Source of the DNA: Paractinoplanes rishiriensis
GTDB lineage: Bacteria; Actinomycetota; Actinomycetes; Mycobacteriales; Micromonosporaceae
Length of the DNA stretch: 64,000 nucleotides
Direction of reading: 5' to 3'
Assembly (NCBI RefSeq): GCF_016862375.1
Contig: NZ_BOMV01000057.1
Span: 186,001-250,000, forward strand
The translations under genes were made by a program, and so were the position numbers. Below, in pieces: positions 33,464 through 42,349 of this stretch. Below the pieces are notes generated by a model. The model made no database searches, had not been told where the DNA came from, and saw only the letters and a program-made list of their open reading frames with translations. The first letter of the stretch is position 1, and the number at the start of each line of letters is the position of its first letter.

Positions 33464-35293
33464 TCAGCGGGTGCCCAGGTAGTAGCCGACGTGTGGCGGC
33501 TGGTTGTAGGCCACGTTCTGCCACGCGATGCCCAGCCGGTACAGCGGGTCGTGTACCAACGTGGTGAAGCCGTGCCGGGACGGGTGCGACGTGGTGAACA
33601 GGCGCAGCGCTGACGAGTCCGCCGTTCGCCAGAGGACCTCCTCGCGCCAGTCGCCCAGCAGGTCGGCCTGTAGGGCGGGAGTGCCCTTCGTGTGGTTGTT
33701 CGACAGGGTGCCTGTTGCGGTCAGCAGGCGGGTTGTCGTTTCGGTGGCCGGGTCCCACTTGCCGATCGTGCCCACCCCGGTTGACGTGGCCGGGTCCCAG
33801 TCGTGGTCGAGGATTTCGCGGCCCGGATCGCCGTCCCAGTAGATGGCGAAGTTCGCGGCGGGGATGTTGTTGGAGATCAGGGTGCCGTCGGCGCTGTAGA
33901 GCCAGCCGGTCGGGCTGTTCCAGGCGCCGTTGATGGCCCACGCCTCCTCGCCGGGATACGCCGGGTCGATGTCGGCGGACGCGCCTCGTCCCGTGTCCAG
34001 GCCGGTCTGCTGGCCGAACAGGATCTCGCCGGTGGCGGCGTCGTGCTGTTCCATGCCGTAGGCGGCGGTTTTGCTCTCGTGGACGCCGAACACCTCCAGG
34101 CCGGGGCGGGCCGGGTTCAGGTCGCCGACGTGCAGCGCGTCGCCGTGGCCCAGGCCGGTGCCGTAGAGCACGCTGCCGTCGTCGTTCAGGGTCAGCGCGC
34201 CGTACACGATCTCGTCCTTGCCGTCGCCGTCCACGTCGGCGGGGGACAGGTTGTGGTTGCCCTGGCCCTCGTACTGTTTGCCGGCAATCGCGCTGTCGAA
34301 GGTCCAGCGGTGGGTCAGTTCGCCGCCCCGCCAGTCGTACGCGACCAGGACCGTGCGGGTGTAGTAGCCGCGCGCCATCACGATGCTGGGCCGCTTGCCG
34401 TCCAGGTAGGCCACCGCGGCCAGGAAACGGTCGACCCGGTTGCCGTAGCAGTCGCCCCAGGCGCAGGTGTCGCCCCGGGCCGGCTCGTACGGAATCGTGG
34501 TCAGCGCCGAACCCCGGCGGCCGTCGAACACCGTGAGGAACTCCGGCCCGGACAACACGTAGCCGCCCGCATTCCGATAGTCGGCCGCCGCGTCCCCGAT
34601 CACCACCCCGGCACCGTCGGTCGTTCCGTCGGCGGTCTTCGCCACCACTTCGGCCCGTCCGTCGCCGTCGAAGTCGTACACCAGAAATTGGGTGTAGTGC
34701 GCGCCCGCCCGGATGTTGCGGCCCATCGCGATCCGCCAAAGGCGGGTGCCGTCGAGTTCGTAGGCGTCCAGGAACACCTCGCCGGTGACCCCGGACTGCG
34801 AGTTGTCCTTGGCGTTGGACGGGTCCCACTTGAGCACGATCTCGTACTGGCCGTCGCCGTTCAGGTCGCCGATGCTGGCGTCGTTGGCCACGTAGGTGTA
34901 ACCGTCGCCGTCGGCCGGCTTCTGCAGCGGGATGTCCAGGTGGTCCGTGTCCCACGCCGTGGTGTGACTCCGCCGCCCGCCGACCGGCGCGAGGGCGTAC
35001 CGGTCACCAGATTTGCCCTGCCGGTCGATGAAATTGGACTTGCCGGAAATCGGACGCGGGGTGATGAGACGGCCATTGCGGAAGACCTGGAAGGCGAGCC
35101 GCCGCGGTTCGTTGCCGAGCAGGCGCCAGCTGACCAGCACGCCATCGGGAGTGGGCACCGCGACCAGCCCGCGATCGAGCCGCTCGGCCTGTCGCCCTTC
35201 GATCGTGATCGTGTCATGGCGGCCGCCGGCCTGAGCCGCTCCGGCCGGGATCAGGGTGAGCACCGCGGCGACCGCGGCTGCCAGCTTCCTCAT
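33464..35293 (-). CDS. Secreted rhamnogalacturonan lyase, PL11 family
   Basis: This 609-residue exported enzyme has a signal peptide (residues 1-22, cut after AQA). It cleaves the rhamnogalacturonan-I backbone of pectin by beta-elimination. The eight-bladed propeller of PL11 is indicated by repeated calcium-binding motifs (DLNGDGQYEIVLKWD, DFDGDGRAEVVAKTADGT, DVDGDGKDEIVYGA), by YYTRTVLVAYDWRGGEL and by the C-terminal NNHTKGTPALQADLLGDWREE. The length fits the family. The ATG overlaps the stop of the esterase gene upstream (ATGA, 35290-35293), so the two are coupled. Confidence 0.92.
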   Translation of the reverse strand: MRKLAAAVAAVLTLIPAGAAQAGGRHDTITIEGRQAERLDRGLVAVPTPDGVLVSWRLLGNEPRRLAFQVFRNGRLITPRPISGKSNFIDRQGKSGDRYALAPVGGRRSHTTAWDTDHLDIPLQKPADGDGYTYVANDASIGDLNGDGQYEIVLKWDPSNAKDNSQSGVTGEVFLDAYELDGTRLWRIAMGRNIRAGAHYTQFLVYDFDGDGRAEVVAKTADGTTDGAGVVIGDAAADYRNAGGYVLSGPEFLTVFDGRRGSALTTIPYEPARGDTCAWGDCYGNRVDRFLAAVAYLDGKRPSIVMARGYYTRTVLVAYDWRGGELTHRWTFDSAIAGKQYEGQGNHNLSPADVDGDGKDEIVYGALTLNDDGSVLYGTGLGHGDALHVGDLNPARPGLEVFGVHESKTAAYGMEQHDAATGEILFGQQTGLDTGRGASADIDPAYPGEEAWAINGAWNSPTGWLYSADGTLISNNIPAANFAIYWDGDPGREILDHDWDPATSTGVGTIGKWDPATETTTRLLTATGTLSNNHTKGTPALQADLLGDWREEVLWRTADSSALRLFTTSHPSRHGFTTLVHDPLYRLGIAWQNVAYNQPPHVGYYLGTR

Positions 35294-37320
35294 GAGCGAC
35301 GCTCCAGCGCGGCCGCGACGTACGGCTGCAGATAATCGGCGAGCACCCGGTGACCGTGGTCGTTCGGGTGGGTGCCGTCGTTGGTCATGGTCGCCGGATC
35401 CCACCAGCCGGTGGTGTCGACGAAGGACACGCGCCGGTCGCCGGCCTCCCGCCGGGCCTGCACGGCCTGCTCGGTCTCGGCGGCCCACCAGCCCTTGAAG
35501 ATCCGCAGGGCCAGGATCTCGGCGTGCGGGTTGCGCTGGCGCACAGTCAAAAGCAGTTTCTCGTACGCGACCAGGAAGTCGGCGCTCTTGACCCCGTGAC
35601 CGACGTCGTTGGTGCCGATGTTCACGACGACCACGTCCGGGCGGTAGCGACGGAAATCCCAGTCCGCGGCGCCGTCGCCGAAGCCCAGCTTGGTGTAGCG
35701 GCCCTCCAGCCCGTAGCAGCGGATGCCCCGGATGCTCTCGGTGGCGCTCAGCTCGCGCAGGCACGAGCCGCTGAGCGCGATCTGGGTGTGCGCGACGCCC
35801 AGGTTCTCGCCGATGATCCACGGGAACGCGCTGAGCGACATGTTGGTGGCGGTGTAGCCCGCGGTGATCGAGTCGCCGATGAACTCGGTGGACTGCCGCG
35901 GCCGGGGCAGCCGGTAGGTGCGCGCCCCCGCGTCCAGGCTCAGTCCCTGGAAGACGGCGTCGCCGGTGTAGCTGCCGGCCACGATCCGGTAGGACACCAG
36001 CAGCGTGTGCCGGCCCTCGGTCAGCGGAGTGGGGGTGAGGTCGACCCGCCCGCTGACGTTGGTGGCCTTCGTGTACGGCCCGCCGTCGATGCTGTACCAG
36101 AAGTCGATCGCGCCACGCTGCTCCAGCGCCACCCGGCTGCCGGTGAACCCGGTCCGCAGGTAGGCGCCGGCCCACTGCGGCACGAAGGCGGCCGGATTCG
36201 TGGTGTCCCAGCGGCCGGCGAAGTCGATGTTCCGGTCGGCCGTCGAGCCCGGCAGCGCGACGCCGAGGTGCGGCGCGAGGATCGGGGCCAGCCGCTGCGC
36301 GATCCTGGCGTGGCCGGCGTCGTTCGGGTGCCCGCCGTCCACGTAGTCCTCGGCGGTCAGCCAGGTTTCGGTGTCGATGTAGTGCACGTTGTCGTCGCCA
36401 GCGTCGGCGAGCGTCCGCACGGCGGCCCGGGTCTCGTCGAGGAAACGCTGCCGGAAGGTCTCGAACGCGAACAGGGCGGCGTGCGGGTACCTGGCCCGGG
36501 CCTGGCGCAGCAGATTCACGTACGCGGCCTGGAAGTCCGGCCCGCTGACCCCGCGCCCGGCGTCGTTCGTGCCCAGGTTGATCACCACGGCGTCGGCGGC
36601 ATACCGGGTGAAGTCCCAGTCCGTCGTACCGCCGATGGTTTGCTTGCCGAAGTTGGTGTCAAGGCCAAAGCAATTGCTGAGCTGTACGAGGCACGCGCCC
36701 GACCGGGCGATGTTGGTGTGATCGACGCCGAGCTGCTTGCCGACCAGCCAGCTGTACGACGTGACGGTGTTCTTGCTGGACAGCGCGCCCACGGTGATCG
36801 AGTCGCCGACGAACTCGACCAGCTTGCGGCGCGGCGGCAGGCGCAGCGTGCGGGCCCGGCGGTCGAGCGTGAAACCCTGGAAGGTGGCGCACGGGCTCGG
36901 CCAGGTCGCGCAGGTGTCCAGCTCGCCGGTCCGGTAGGAGAGCCAGACGGTGTGCGTCCCGCCGGCGAGCGGCGTGGGCGTGAGATCGATCGTGCCGCTC
37001 ACGCCGGAGTAGGTGGCGACCGGCCCGTCGTCGATGCTGGCGTACACGGTCGCGGCGTCCCGGATGGTGGCCTTGAGCGTGGTGCCGGTGAACCTCATTT
37101 CGACGTACGGCGATTCCCAGTTGCCTATGTAGGTGGCCGGATCGCTGGTGTCCCACCGGCCGACGAAGCGAAGATTCGGATCGGTCAGAGATCCTGGCCG
37201 GTATGGGCTGGCTTCCGCGGGCGGTCCTTGCCGGTGTGCGCTGGCTTCCGCGGGCACGGGCGCCGCGAGCATGCCGGCCGCCATCGCGAGAACCCCCGCG
37301 AGCCGTATTAACAGTGACAT
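35290..37320 (-). CDS. Secreted double-module CE2/SGNH carbohydrate esterase
   Basis: This is a 676-residue exported protein (signal peptide 1-27). It contains two complete copies of one architecture, each with a jelly-roll domain and an SGNH hydrolase domain. Module 1 has EFVGDSITVG, INLGTNDAG and HPNDAGH; module 2 has EFIGDSITAG, VNIGTNDVG and HPNDHGH. Both catalytic Ser and Asp-x-x-His sets are intact. The layout resembles CE2 acetyl-esterases. Coupled to the PL11 lyase, it probably removes acetyl groups from rhamnogalacturonan so that the lyase can act. A CE2 tandem duplication in one chain is unusual. Confidence 0.87.
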   Translation of the reverse strand: MSLLIRLAGVLAMAAGMLAAPVPAEASAHRQGPPAEASPYRPGSLTDPNLRFVGRWDTSDPATYIGNWESPYVEMRFTGTTLKATIRDAATVYASIDDGPVATYSGVSGTIDLTPTPLAGGTHTVWLSYRTGELDTCATWPSPCATFQGFTLDRRARTLRLPPRRKLVEFVGDSITVGALSSKNTVTSYSWLVGKQLGVDHTNIARSGACLVQLSNCFGLDTNFGKQTIGGTTDWDFTRYAADAVVINLGTNDAGRGVSGPDFQAAYVNLLRQARARYPHAALFAFETFRQRFLDETRAAVRTLADAGDDNVHYIDTETWLTAEDYVDGGHPNDAGHARIAQRLAPILAPHLGVALPGSTADRNIDFAGRWDTTNPAAFVPQWAGAYLRTGFTGSRVALEQRGAIDFWYSIDGGPYTKATNVSGRVDLTPTPLTEGRHTLLVSYRIVAGSYTGDAVFQGLSLDAGARTYRLPRPRQSTEFIGDSITAGYTATNMSLSAFPWIIGENLGVAHTQIALSGSCLRELSATESIRGIRCYGLEGRYTKLGFGDGAADWDFRRYRPDVVVVNIGTNDVGHGVKSADFLVAYEKLLLTVRQRNPHAEILALRIFKGWWAAETEQAVQARREAGDRRVSFVDTTGWWDPATMTNDGTHPNDHGHRVLADYLQPYVAAALERRS

Positions 37321-37341
37321 CCGTCGATGACAACAGGCGAT

Positions 37342-37353
37342 TGAACCGTTTCA
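37342..37353. promoter_or_regulatory. LacI-type operator candidate upstream of the pectin operon
   Basis: TGAACCGTTTCA lies 22 bp upstream of the esterase start. It is a near-perfect palindrome around a central CG, the shape bound by actinobacterial LacI proteins. Sugar-controlled repression of the lyase/esterase pair is inferred. Confidence 0.5.
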
Positions 37354-37440
37354 TAGAGTCCTTGCGAGCAGTGGTCCCCACCCTGCGGCAAGCGGTTACC
37401 CGCCCGGCGTGTCGCGGTGTTTCGGCGGCGTGGCGCGCGC

Positions 37441-37902
37441 TCAGCTGTCCGGCGTTAATCGGTATATGCGCAGTTGGCGGTGCGATGCCCGGCTTTCGTA
37501 CACCCGATATCCGGGCCACTGCTCGACGATCAGCCGCCAGAGCCGCTCCCGGTCGGCGCCCTCGACCTCGCGGGCGGTAACCGCGATCTCCCTACCGCCG
37601 AGTGTCACGCGGGCCCGTGGCTCGGCGCGCAGGTTGTAGGACCAGGCCGGGTGGTGCTCGCCGCCCCAGTTCGAGGCGATCACCACCAGGTCGTCCCCGT
37701 CCGCCAGATAGAGAAGCGGCTGGCTGCGCGGCTGCCCGCTGCGCCGCCCGATGGTGATCAGCATCAGCGACGGCGCCATGCCCAGCGCCACGACCCGCCC
37801 CCGGGTCAGCCGCCCCAGCTGCCGGTCGAGCCCCACCAGACTGCGCGCCACCGGCGTGAACCCCGGCCACGACCCGACGGCCCGCCACATCCGCTGCCAC
37901 AT
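37441..37902 (-). CDS. F420-dependent nitroreductase/quinone reductase family (Ddn-like)
   Basis: This 153-residue protein of the split-beta-barrel flavin/deazaflavin family has motifs LMLITIGRRSGQPRSQPLLYL, VVIASNWGGEHHPAWSYNLRA and EPRARVTLGG. These are the pattern of Ddn-type enzymes, which use reduced F420 to reduce quinones or nitro compounds. The ATG at 37902 (MWQRMWRAVGSWPGF) gives the usual length; an ATG at 37956 is possible. It may share a transcript with the gene ending at 37964 upstream. Confidence 0.85.
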   Translation of the reverse strand: MWQRMWRAVGSWPGFTPVARSLVGLDRQLGRLTRGRVVALGMAPSLMLITIGRRSGQPRSQPLLYLADGDDLVVIASNWGGEHHPAWSYNLRAEPRARVTLGGREIAVTAREVEGADRERLWRLIVEQWPGYRVYESRASHRQLRIYRLTPDS

Positions 37903-37963
37903 GGTCAGGAGATCCCTGCGAGGTTGTGCGCGGGCGAGAAGCTCCGCCCCGCCCATTGCATGA

Positions 37964-38521
37964 TCACAGGCCCCCGACGAACCGGGAGACCGCCGCCGCC
38001 CAGCCGGCCCGCGCCTCGTCGTTGAGCTCCAGGGTAGCCAGCCCGAGCTGGGTAGCCACGATCGACGCCGTCCCGTTGGCTTTGGGCTCGCTGGTGACGA
38101 TGATCGACGACCCGTCACCCACCTTGGCCCGCCAGGTGATCCGCTTGCCGGTGCCGCTGACCTTGACGTCACCGGTGTCCAGCCCCGCCACGAACGCGTC
38201 CCGCCCCGCAAACGCCACCCAGGCATCCATCAGCTCCCGCATGCCAAGTTTGGTGGCTTTGCTGACGCTGAGCTGAAACGTGCCGTCCGGCCGCTGCCCC
38301 GGGATCCGCCGCCCGATGTACTGCTCATAGGCGACGGTCACCGCCTGCGTCCACCACCCGAGCGGCTCCACCCCCGACCCGTCGAGCTCCTCGTAGACCT
38401 TGAGCGCGATGCCCTTATGGTCAAGGCTGCGCGCATCAACACGCTCCATGAACGCCACCCACTCATCCCAACTGCGGTTGGTGGCCCGCTCAACCGGCTT
38501 GATCCGCGACACCTCAGTCAC
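37964..38521 (-). CDS. DUF4287/SRPBCC-like protein
   Basis: This 185-residue soluble protein has an N-terminal half (RSWDEWVAFMERVDARSLDHKGIA and WWTQAVTVAYEQYIGRR) that matches the pattern I know from DUF4287-type domains. The C-terminal half (GKRITWRAKVGDGSSIIVT; ATLELNDEARAGWAAAVSRF) reads like an SRPBCC/AHSA1 ligand-binding fold. No enzyme motif is visible. GTG start at 38521. The function is unknown. Confidence 0.65.
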   Translation of the reverse strand: MTEVSRIKPVERATNRSWDEWVAFMERVDARSLDHKGIALKVYEELDGSGVEPLGWWTQAVTVAYEQYIGRRIPGQRPDGTFQLSVSKATKLGMRELMDAWVAFAGRDAFVAGLDTGDVKVSGTGKRITWRAKVGDGSSIIVTSEPKANGTASIVATQLGLATLELNDEARAGWAAAVSRFVGGL

Positions 38522-38699
38522 GCTGCCACCGTACGCCGCAGCCCGCCCCCGGAAAATCCCACCACAAGCCAGGAATCAGCGGGTGACCCCACGCCCCCGT
38601 GCGGGAGGTCCGCGCCGCCGCCCTCGGTCGCCGCGCCCTCGGTCATCGGGCGCCCCGTCACCCCGCGATCACGCGCGGCGCGCAAAAGACCGAACCCGG

Positions 38700-41582
38700 C
38701 TACGCCGCCGCGGGGTGGAACTCCGCCGCCGCCGGCTCGGCTATCAAATAGCCCTGCCCGTACGCACAGCCCAGTTCCAGCAACAACCTTCGCTGCTCCT
38801 CGGTTTCCACGCCTTCGGCGATCAGGTCCAGGTTGAGGTTGCGGCCCAGCCGCACGATTGTGTTGACGAGTTCCTCGCTTCGGGCGTCCTGGCCGAGCCC
38901 GGCCACGAAGGATTTGTCGATTTTCAGGGCGTCGATCGGCAATTGAAGCAGTGCCTCCAGCGAGGAGTAGCCCGTACCGAAGTCGTCGATGTGCAGTTCG
39001 CAGCCCAGGGCGTGCAAGCGCCGCAGGATCGTGCGTGCCTCGCCGGCGTTGCGCATGATGACGCCTTCGGTGATTTCGATGGCCAGGCTGCCCGGTGGCA
39101 GGTTGTGTGCCGACAGGCGGGCCGCGATCGTGTCGACCATGCCCGGTGACCAGAATTCCCGGTCGGACAGGTTGATGGCCAGATGTGCGGGCCGCTGCCA
39201 GGTCGCCAGCTGCCGGCACGACTCGGCCAGCACCCACAGCCCGATCGGCTGGATCAGGTCGGCCTCCTCGGCCACCGGCAGGAACCGGTCCGGGGTGAGC
39301 CAGCCGCGAGTCGGGTGCTGCCAGCGCAGCAGCGCCTCGTACGAGCGGGTCCGGCCGGTGCGCAAGTCGGCGATCGGCTGGTAGACCAGGCCGAACTCCT
39401 GGCGTTCCAGGGCGGCCCGCAGCTCGGTCTCGATGCGCAGCCGGTCCACGGCCCGGGTGTGCATGGCCACGTTGAAGATGGCCTGCGAGCCCTTCTGCCG
39501 GGACTTCGCGGTGTACATCGCGATGTCCGCGTCGCGCAGCACGTCCTCGGCGTTCTGGTAGCGGTTGGTGCCGGCCGTGATGCCGATGCTGGCGCCCACC
39601 ACCACGACCTCGTCATGACCTTCGAGGCGGTACGGGCGGGACAGCGACGCCTGCAGCCGGTCGGCGATCAGGCTCAGGTCGTGCGGATTTTCCACCTCGT
39701 CCACCAGGATCAGGAACTCGTCGCCGCCGAACCGGGCCGCGGTCTCGGTGTCCCGCAGCTGCGCCGAGATGCGGCCGGCCACCTGCACCAGGAGCCGGTC
39801 GCCGGCGGCGTGGCCGAGGCTGTCGTTGACCAGCTTGAAGCCGTCCAGGTCGAGGAAGAGCACGCCGAAGCGGCGGCCCCGGTCGATGGCCTCGCCGAGT
39901 CGCTGGAGGAACAGGGTCCGGTTGGGCAGCCCGGTCAGGTGGTCGTAGAGCGCCGCCACCCGGAGCTGGTCCTCCTGGGCACGCAGCGCGCCGAGCACGG
40001 CCTGGTGTTCGAGCGCGACGGTGAGCAGGGCCGCCCACTGGTTGAGCGGCTCGCGTCCCGTACTCACCCGGTTTTCGACGCCGTCGACCACCGCGAGCAG
40101 GCCCCAGTCGCTGTCGTCCACCTTGACCGGCGCCACGAACAGCGCCCGCTCCGGGTGCTCGTGGGCCAGTTCCAGCAGCTCGGCCGGCGGGAACGAGGTC
40201 ACCGGCACGGTGCTGCCGGTCAGCCCGGCGATCGGGCTCTGGTGGTCGCCGGGGGTGCCGTCGTCCCGGCAGAACGCGCCGACAAGTTCGAGCGGCGAGT
40301 CCGGCCCGACCGGCTCGCCGCGGTTCTGCCACAGCCCGAGGCAGCCGGCCCACACGTGGGTGCGGCCCAGCCAGCCCAGCTGACGCGGGTCCTCCTCGTA
40401 GCCGCGCAGCAGGCCCATGCTCACCTCGTACTGCATGCTGACCGAGCGTTGCAGGTACGTCGAGTCCGCGTACTGGGCCCGCCCCTGCGCCTCCATGAGC
40501 GAGAGGATCACCTCGCCCACGTTGGTCACGGTGTCCTGCCGGATCGGGGAGTCGGCCGGCAGGCCGGCGAGTGCGGTGCGCGCGACCTTGCGCACCTGGT
40601 GCGCGACGCCGAGCAGCGCCTCCGGCCGCCGGGTGTCGAACTCGTCGATCAGCCGCCGCACGTCGGCCGGCCCCATCGGCCGGGTCAGCCGGGTGATCAG
40701 GTCGGGTGGCAGCCGGATGTCGGTGGTGCCGCCCACGCAGCCGCACGACTCGCGGACCACCAGCTCGGTGGGCACGTACCGGCGTTCTTCGGTGGACGTG
40801 CCGGTGGTCAGCCGCTCGAGCAGCATCTCCGCGGCGGCCGCACCGAGCGCGTCGACCGGCTGCTTGACGCTGGACAGCCGCGGCTCGGAGTAGGACGCGG
40901 CCTGGAGGTCGTCGAAGCCGATGACGGCCTGGTCGTCCGGTACCGAGTAGCCGGCCGCCTTGAGCACCCGGATCAGCCCGATCGCGTTCGCGTCGGTGCC
41001 CAGGATCACCGCGGTCGAGGGCAGCCCCGCCGCGACCATCTGCCTGGCCGCCGCTTCGCCGCCCTCCTCCATGTTGTCCACGGCGTGGTACAGCAGGCCC
41101 GGGTCGGGCTCGATGCCATGGGTCAGAAGCGTTTCGCGGTACGCGTCATAGCGCAGCTGGATGTCCTCGGCGCCGAGGTACCCGGCGAACGCGATCCGCC
41201 GATGGCCGTGACCGATGAGGTGTTCGACCGCCTGCTGGACGCCGGTGCTGTTGTCCGGCTGCACCAGCTGGCAGCCCATGCCGTCGTACTCGTGGCTGAT
41301 CGTCACCACCGGCTTGCCGCTGGCCCGGACCGCGGCCAGGTAGGCGGCCGGCACCGCGTTGATGATGACGACGAGCCCGTCGGCGTGGTCCAGCGCGATG
41401 TGGTTGCCGGTCGGCTCCGGGTCGACCACCTCGACCTGGTCGGTGCCGGCGTCCAGGGTGTGCACCGCGATCATGGCAGCACCGTGCGCGGCGGCCACCC
41501 GGGTGACACCGGACAGCAGCCCACCGAAGTACCAGCCACCGATGAAGGGCGACAGGACACCCAGGGTGAAAGCTCGCGACAC
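38700..41582 (-). CDS. GGDEF-EAL protein with LacI-type sugar-binding sensor
   Basis: This is a 960-residue soluble protein. Residues ~5-280 are a periplasmic-binding-protein-like domain of the LacI type without a helix-turn-helix (VLSPFIGGWYFGGLLSGV; GHRRIAFAGYLGAEDIQLRY; VIGFDDLQAASYSEPRLSSV). Residues ~300-520 form a helical/GAF-like region. GGDEF (~535-690) has an intact RFGGDEFLILV loop. EAL (~700-950) has EALLRWQHP, DDFGTGYSSLEALL, KIDKSF and AEGVET. Both catalytic sites look intact, so it could make or break c-di-GMP depending on a bound sugar. No signal peptide or membrane helix is present. The GTG start follows GAGGGG at 9 nt, which is buried in a hairpin (41586-41636). Confidence 0.93.
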   Translation of the reverse strand: MSRAFTLGVLSPFIGGWYFGGLLSGVTRVAAAHGAAMIAVHTLDAGTDQVEVVDPEPTGNHIALDHADGLVVIINAVPAAYLAAVRASGKPVVTISHEYDGMGCQLVQPDNSTGVQQAVEHLIGHGHRRIAFAGYLGAEDIQLRYDAYRETLLTHGIEPDPGLLYHAVDNMEEGGEAAARQMVAAGLPSTAVILGTDANAIGLIRVLKAAGYSVPDDQAVIGFDDLQAASYSEPRLSSVKQPVDALGAAAAEMLLERLTTGTSTEERRYVPTELVVRESCGCVGGTTDIRLPPDLITRLTRPMGPADVRRLIDEFDTRRPEALLGVAHQVRKVARTALAGLPADSPIRQDTVTNVGEVILSLMEAQGRAQYADSTYLQRSVSMQYEVSMGLLRGYEEDPRQLGWLGRTHVWAGCLGLWQNRGEPVGPDSPLELVGAFCRDDGTPGDHQSPIAGLTGSTVPVTSFPPAELLELAHEHPERALFVAPVKVDDSDWGLLAVVDGVENRVSTGREPLNQWAALLTVALEHQAVLGALRAQEDQLRVAALYDHLTGLPNRTLFLQRLGEAIDRGRRFGVLFLDLDGFKLVNDSLGHAAGDRLLVQVAGRISAQLRDTETAARFGGDEFLILVDEVENPHDLSLIADRLQASLSRPYRLEGHDEVVVVGASIGITAGTNRYQNAEDVLRDADIAMYTAKSRQKGSQAIFNVAMHTRAVDRLRIETELRAALERQEFGLVYQPIADLRTGRTRSYEALLRWQHPTRGWLTPDRFLPVAEEADLIQPIGLWVLAESCRQLATWQRPAHLAINLSDREFWSPGMVDTIAARLSAHNLPPGSLAIEITEGVIMRNAGEARTILRRLHALGCELHIDDFGTGYSSLEALLQLPIDALKIDKSFVAGLGQDARSEELVNTIVRLGRNLNLDLIAEGVETEEQRRLLLELGCAYGQGYLIAEPAAAEFHPAAA

Positions 41583-41585
41583 GTC

Positions 41586-41636
41586 CGGACGCCCCTCTCG
41601 CCGAAGCCTTCAGCTCCTTTCGTCGAGGGGCGTCCG
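41586..41636 (-). promoter_or_regulatory. Hairpin sequestering the Shine-Dalgarno of the GGDEF-EAL gene
   Basis: On the minus strand, CGGACGCCCCTC (41636-41625) pairs perfectly over 12 bp with GAGGGGCGTCCG (41597-41586). The second arm contains GAGGGG, 9 nt before the GTG start. The 27-nt loop contains GAAAGGAG. This suggests translational control; attenuation or termination is the alternative. Confidence 0.6.
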
Positions 41637-41662
41637 CGCCTGAGGTATTCGACCCAGCTTTG

Positions 41663-42205
41663 TCAGTCCGAGCCGGCCTGGGCGAACCGTAGTACGTTTC
41701 CGTACGGGTCGATCACCTCCAGTGTCGGCCCGCCGGGTGCGTCCCGCTCGATGCCGGGCCGCATCGGGGCGTCCGGCCGCGCGTGCAGCTCACGCTGCAG
41801 CGCCGCCACGTCGGCCACCGGCAGCCAGACGACCCCGTTCGGGCTGCCGTCGCCGTGATGTTCGGACAGATGGAGTACGGCCTGCGACCGGGACACCTGC
41901 GCATATGCCGGCGTCCCGGGTTCGAACCGGTGTTCCCAGTCCAGCCGGAACCCGAGATAACCGACGTAGAAGGGCAGCGCGTGCGTCATCGACATCACCC
42001 GCAGCACCGGCACGCCGGGGCTGATCTCGTACCGGGAAATGTTTTTGCGCAGTGCCGCCGCGAGCACGTTCCAGTCCCGGGTGCCGAGCTGGTGGGCGAC
42101 GAGTTCGAGGGCGAGGCTGTGCGGGATGTCGAACCCGCCCGCCGCGAGGTCCTCGCGCAACAGCTTGGCGAGGCGCTTGGCGTGGTCGGTGCTCGGAGTC
42201 GTCAT
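41663..42205 (-). CDS. Glyoxalase-superfamily protein
   Basis: This is a 180-residue protein. A short helical N-terminal domain (AKRLAKLLREDLAAGGFDI then PHSLALELVAHQLGTRDWNV) precedes a single vicinal-oxygen-chelate domain (VPVLRVMSMTHALPFYVGYL; GPTLEVIDPYGNVLRF). This combination is common in actinobacterial glyoxalase/bleomycin-resistance-like proteins of unknown substrate. Metal ligands cannot be assigned with confidence. ATG at 42205. Confidence 0.82.
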   Translation of the reverse strand: MTTPSTDHAKRLAKLLREDLAAGGFDIPHSLALELVAHQLGTRDWNVLAAALRKNISRYEISPGVPVLRVMSMTHALPFYVGYLGFRLDWEHRFEPGTPAYAQVSRSQAVLHLSEHHGDGSPNGVVWLPVADVAALQRELHARPDAPMRPGIERDAPGGPTLEVIDPYGNVLRFAQAGSD

Positions 42206-42349
42206 GGTGTCGGCCTTCTCCGCGGCGCGTCCGTGCCGATGCTCGCGTTGCCGGCGGGTGCCGCGGGGGAGAGCGCCGAGGTCGGGCGACTCGTCCGGTG
42301 CATTCACCCAACCCTCACGGGCGCGAGCGGCCGGCCGCACCGGGGCCGG

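Noticed and set aside
39183..41858. An 891-codon open frame on the plus strand
   Set aside because: It is antisense to the GGDEF-EAL gene, and its composition is Arg/Gly/Val/His-rich without domains.
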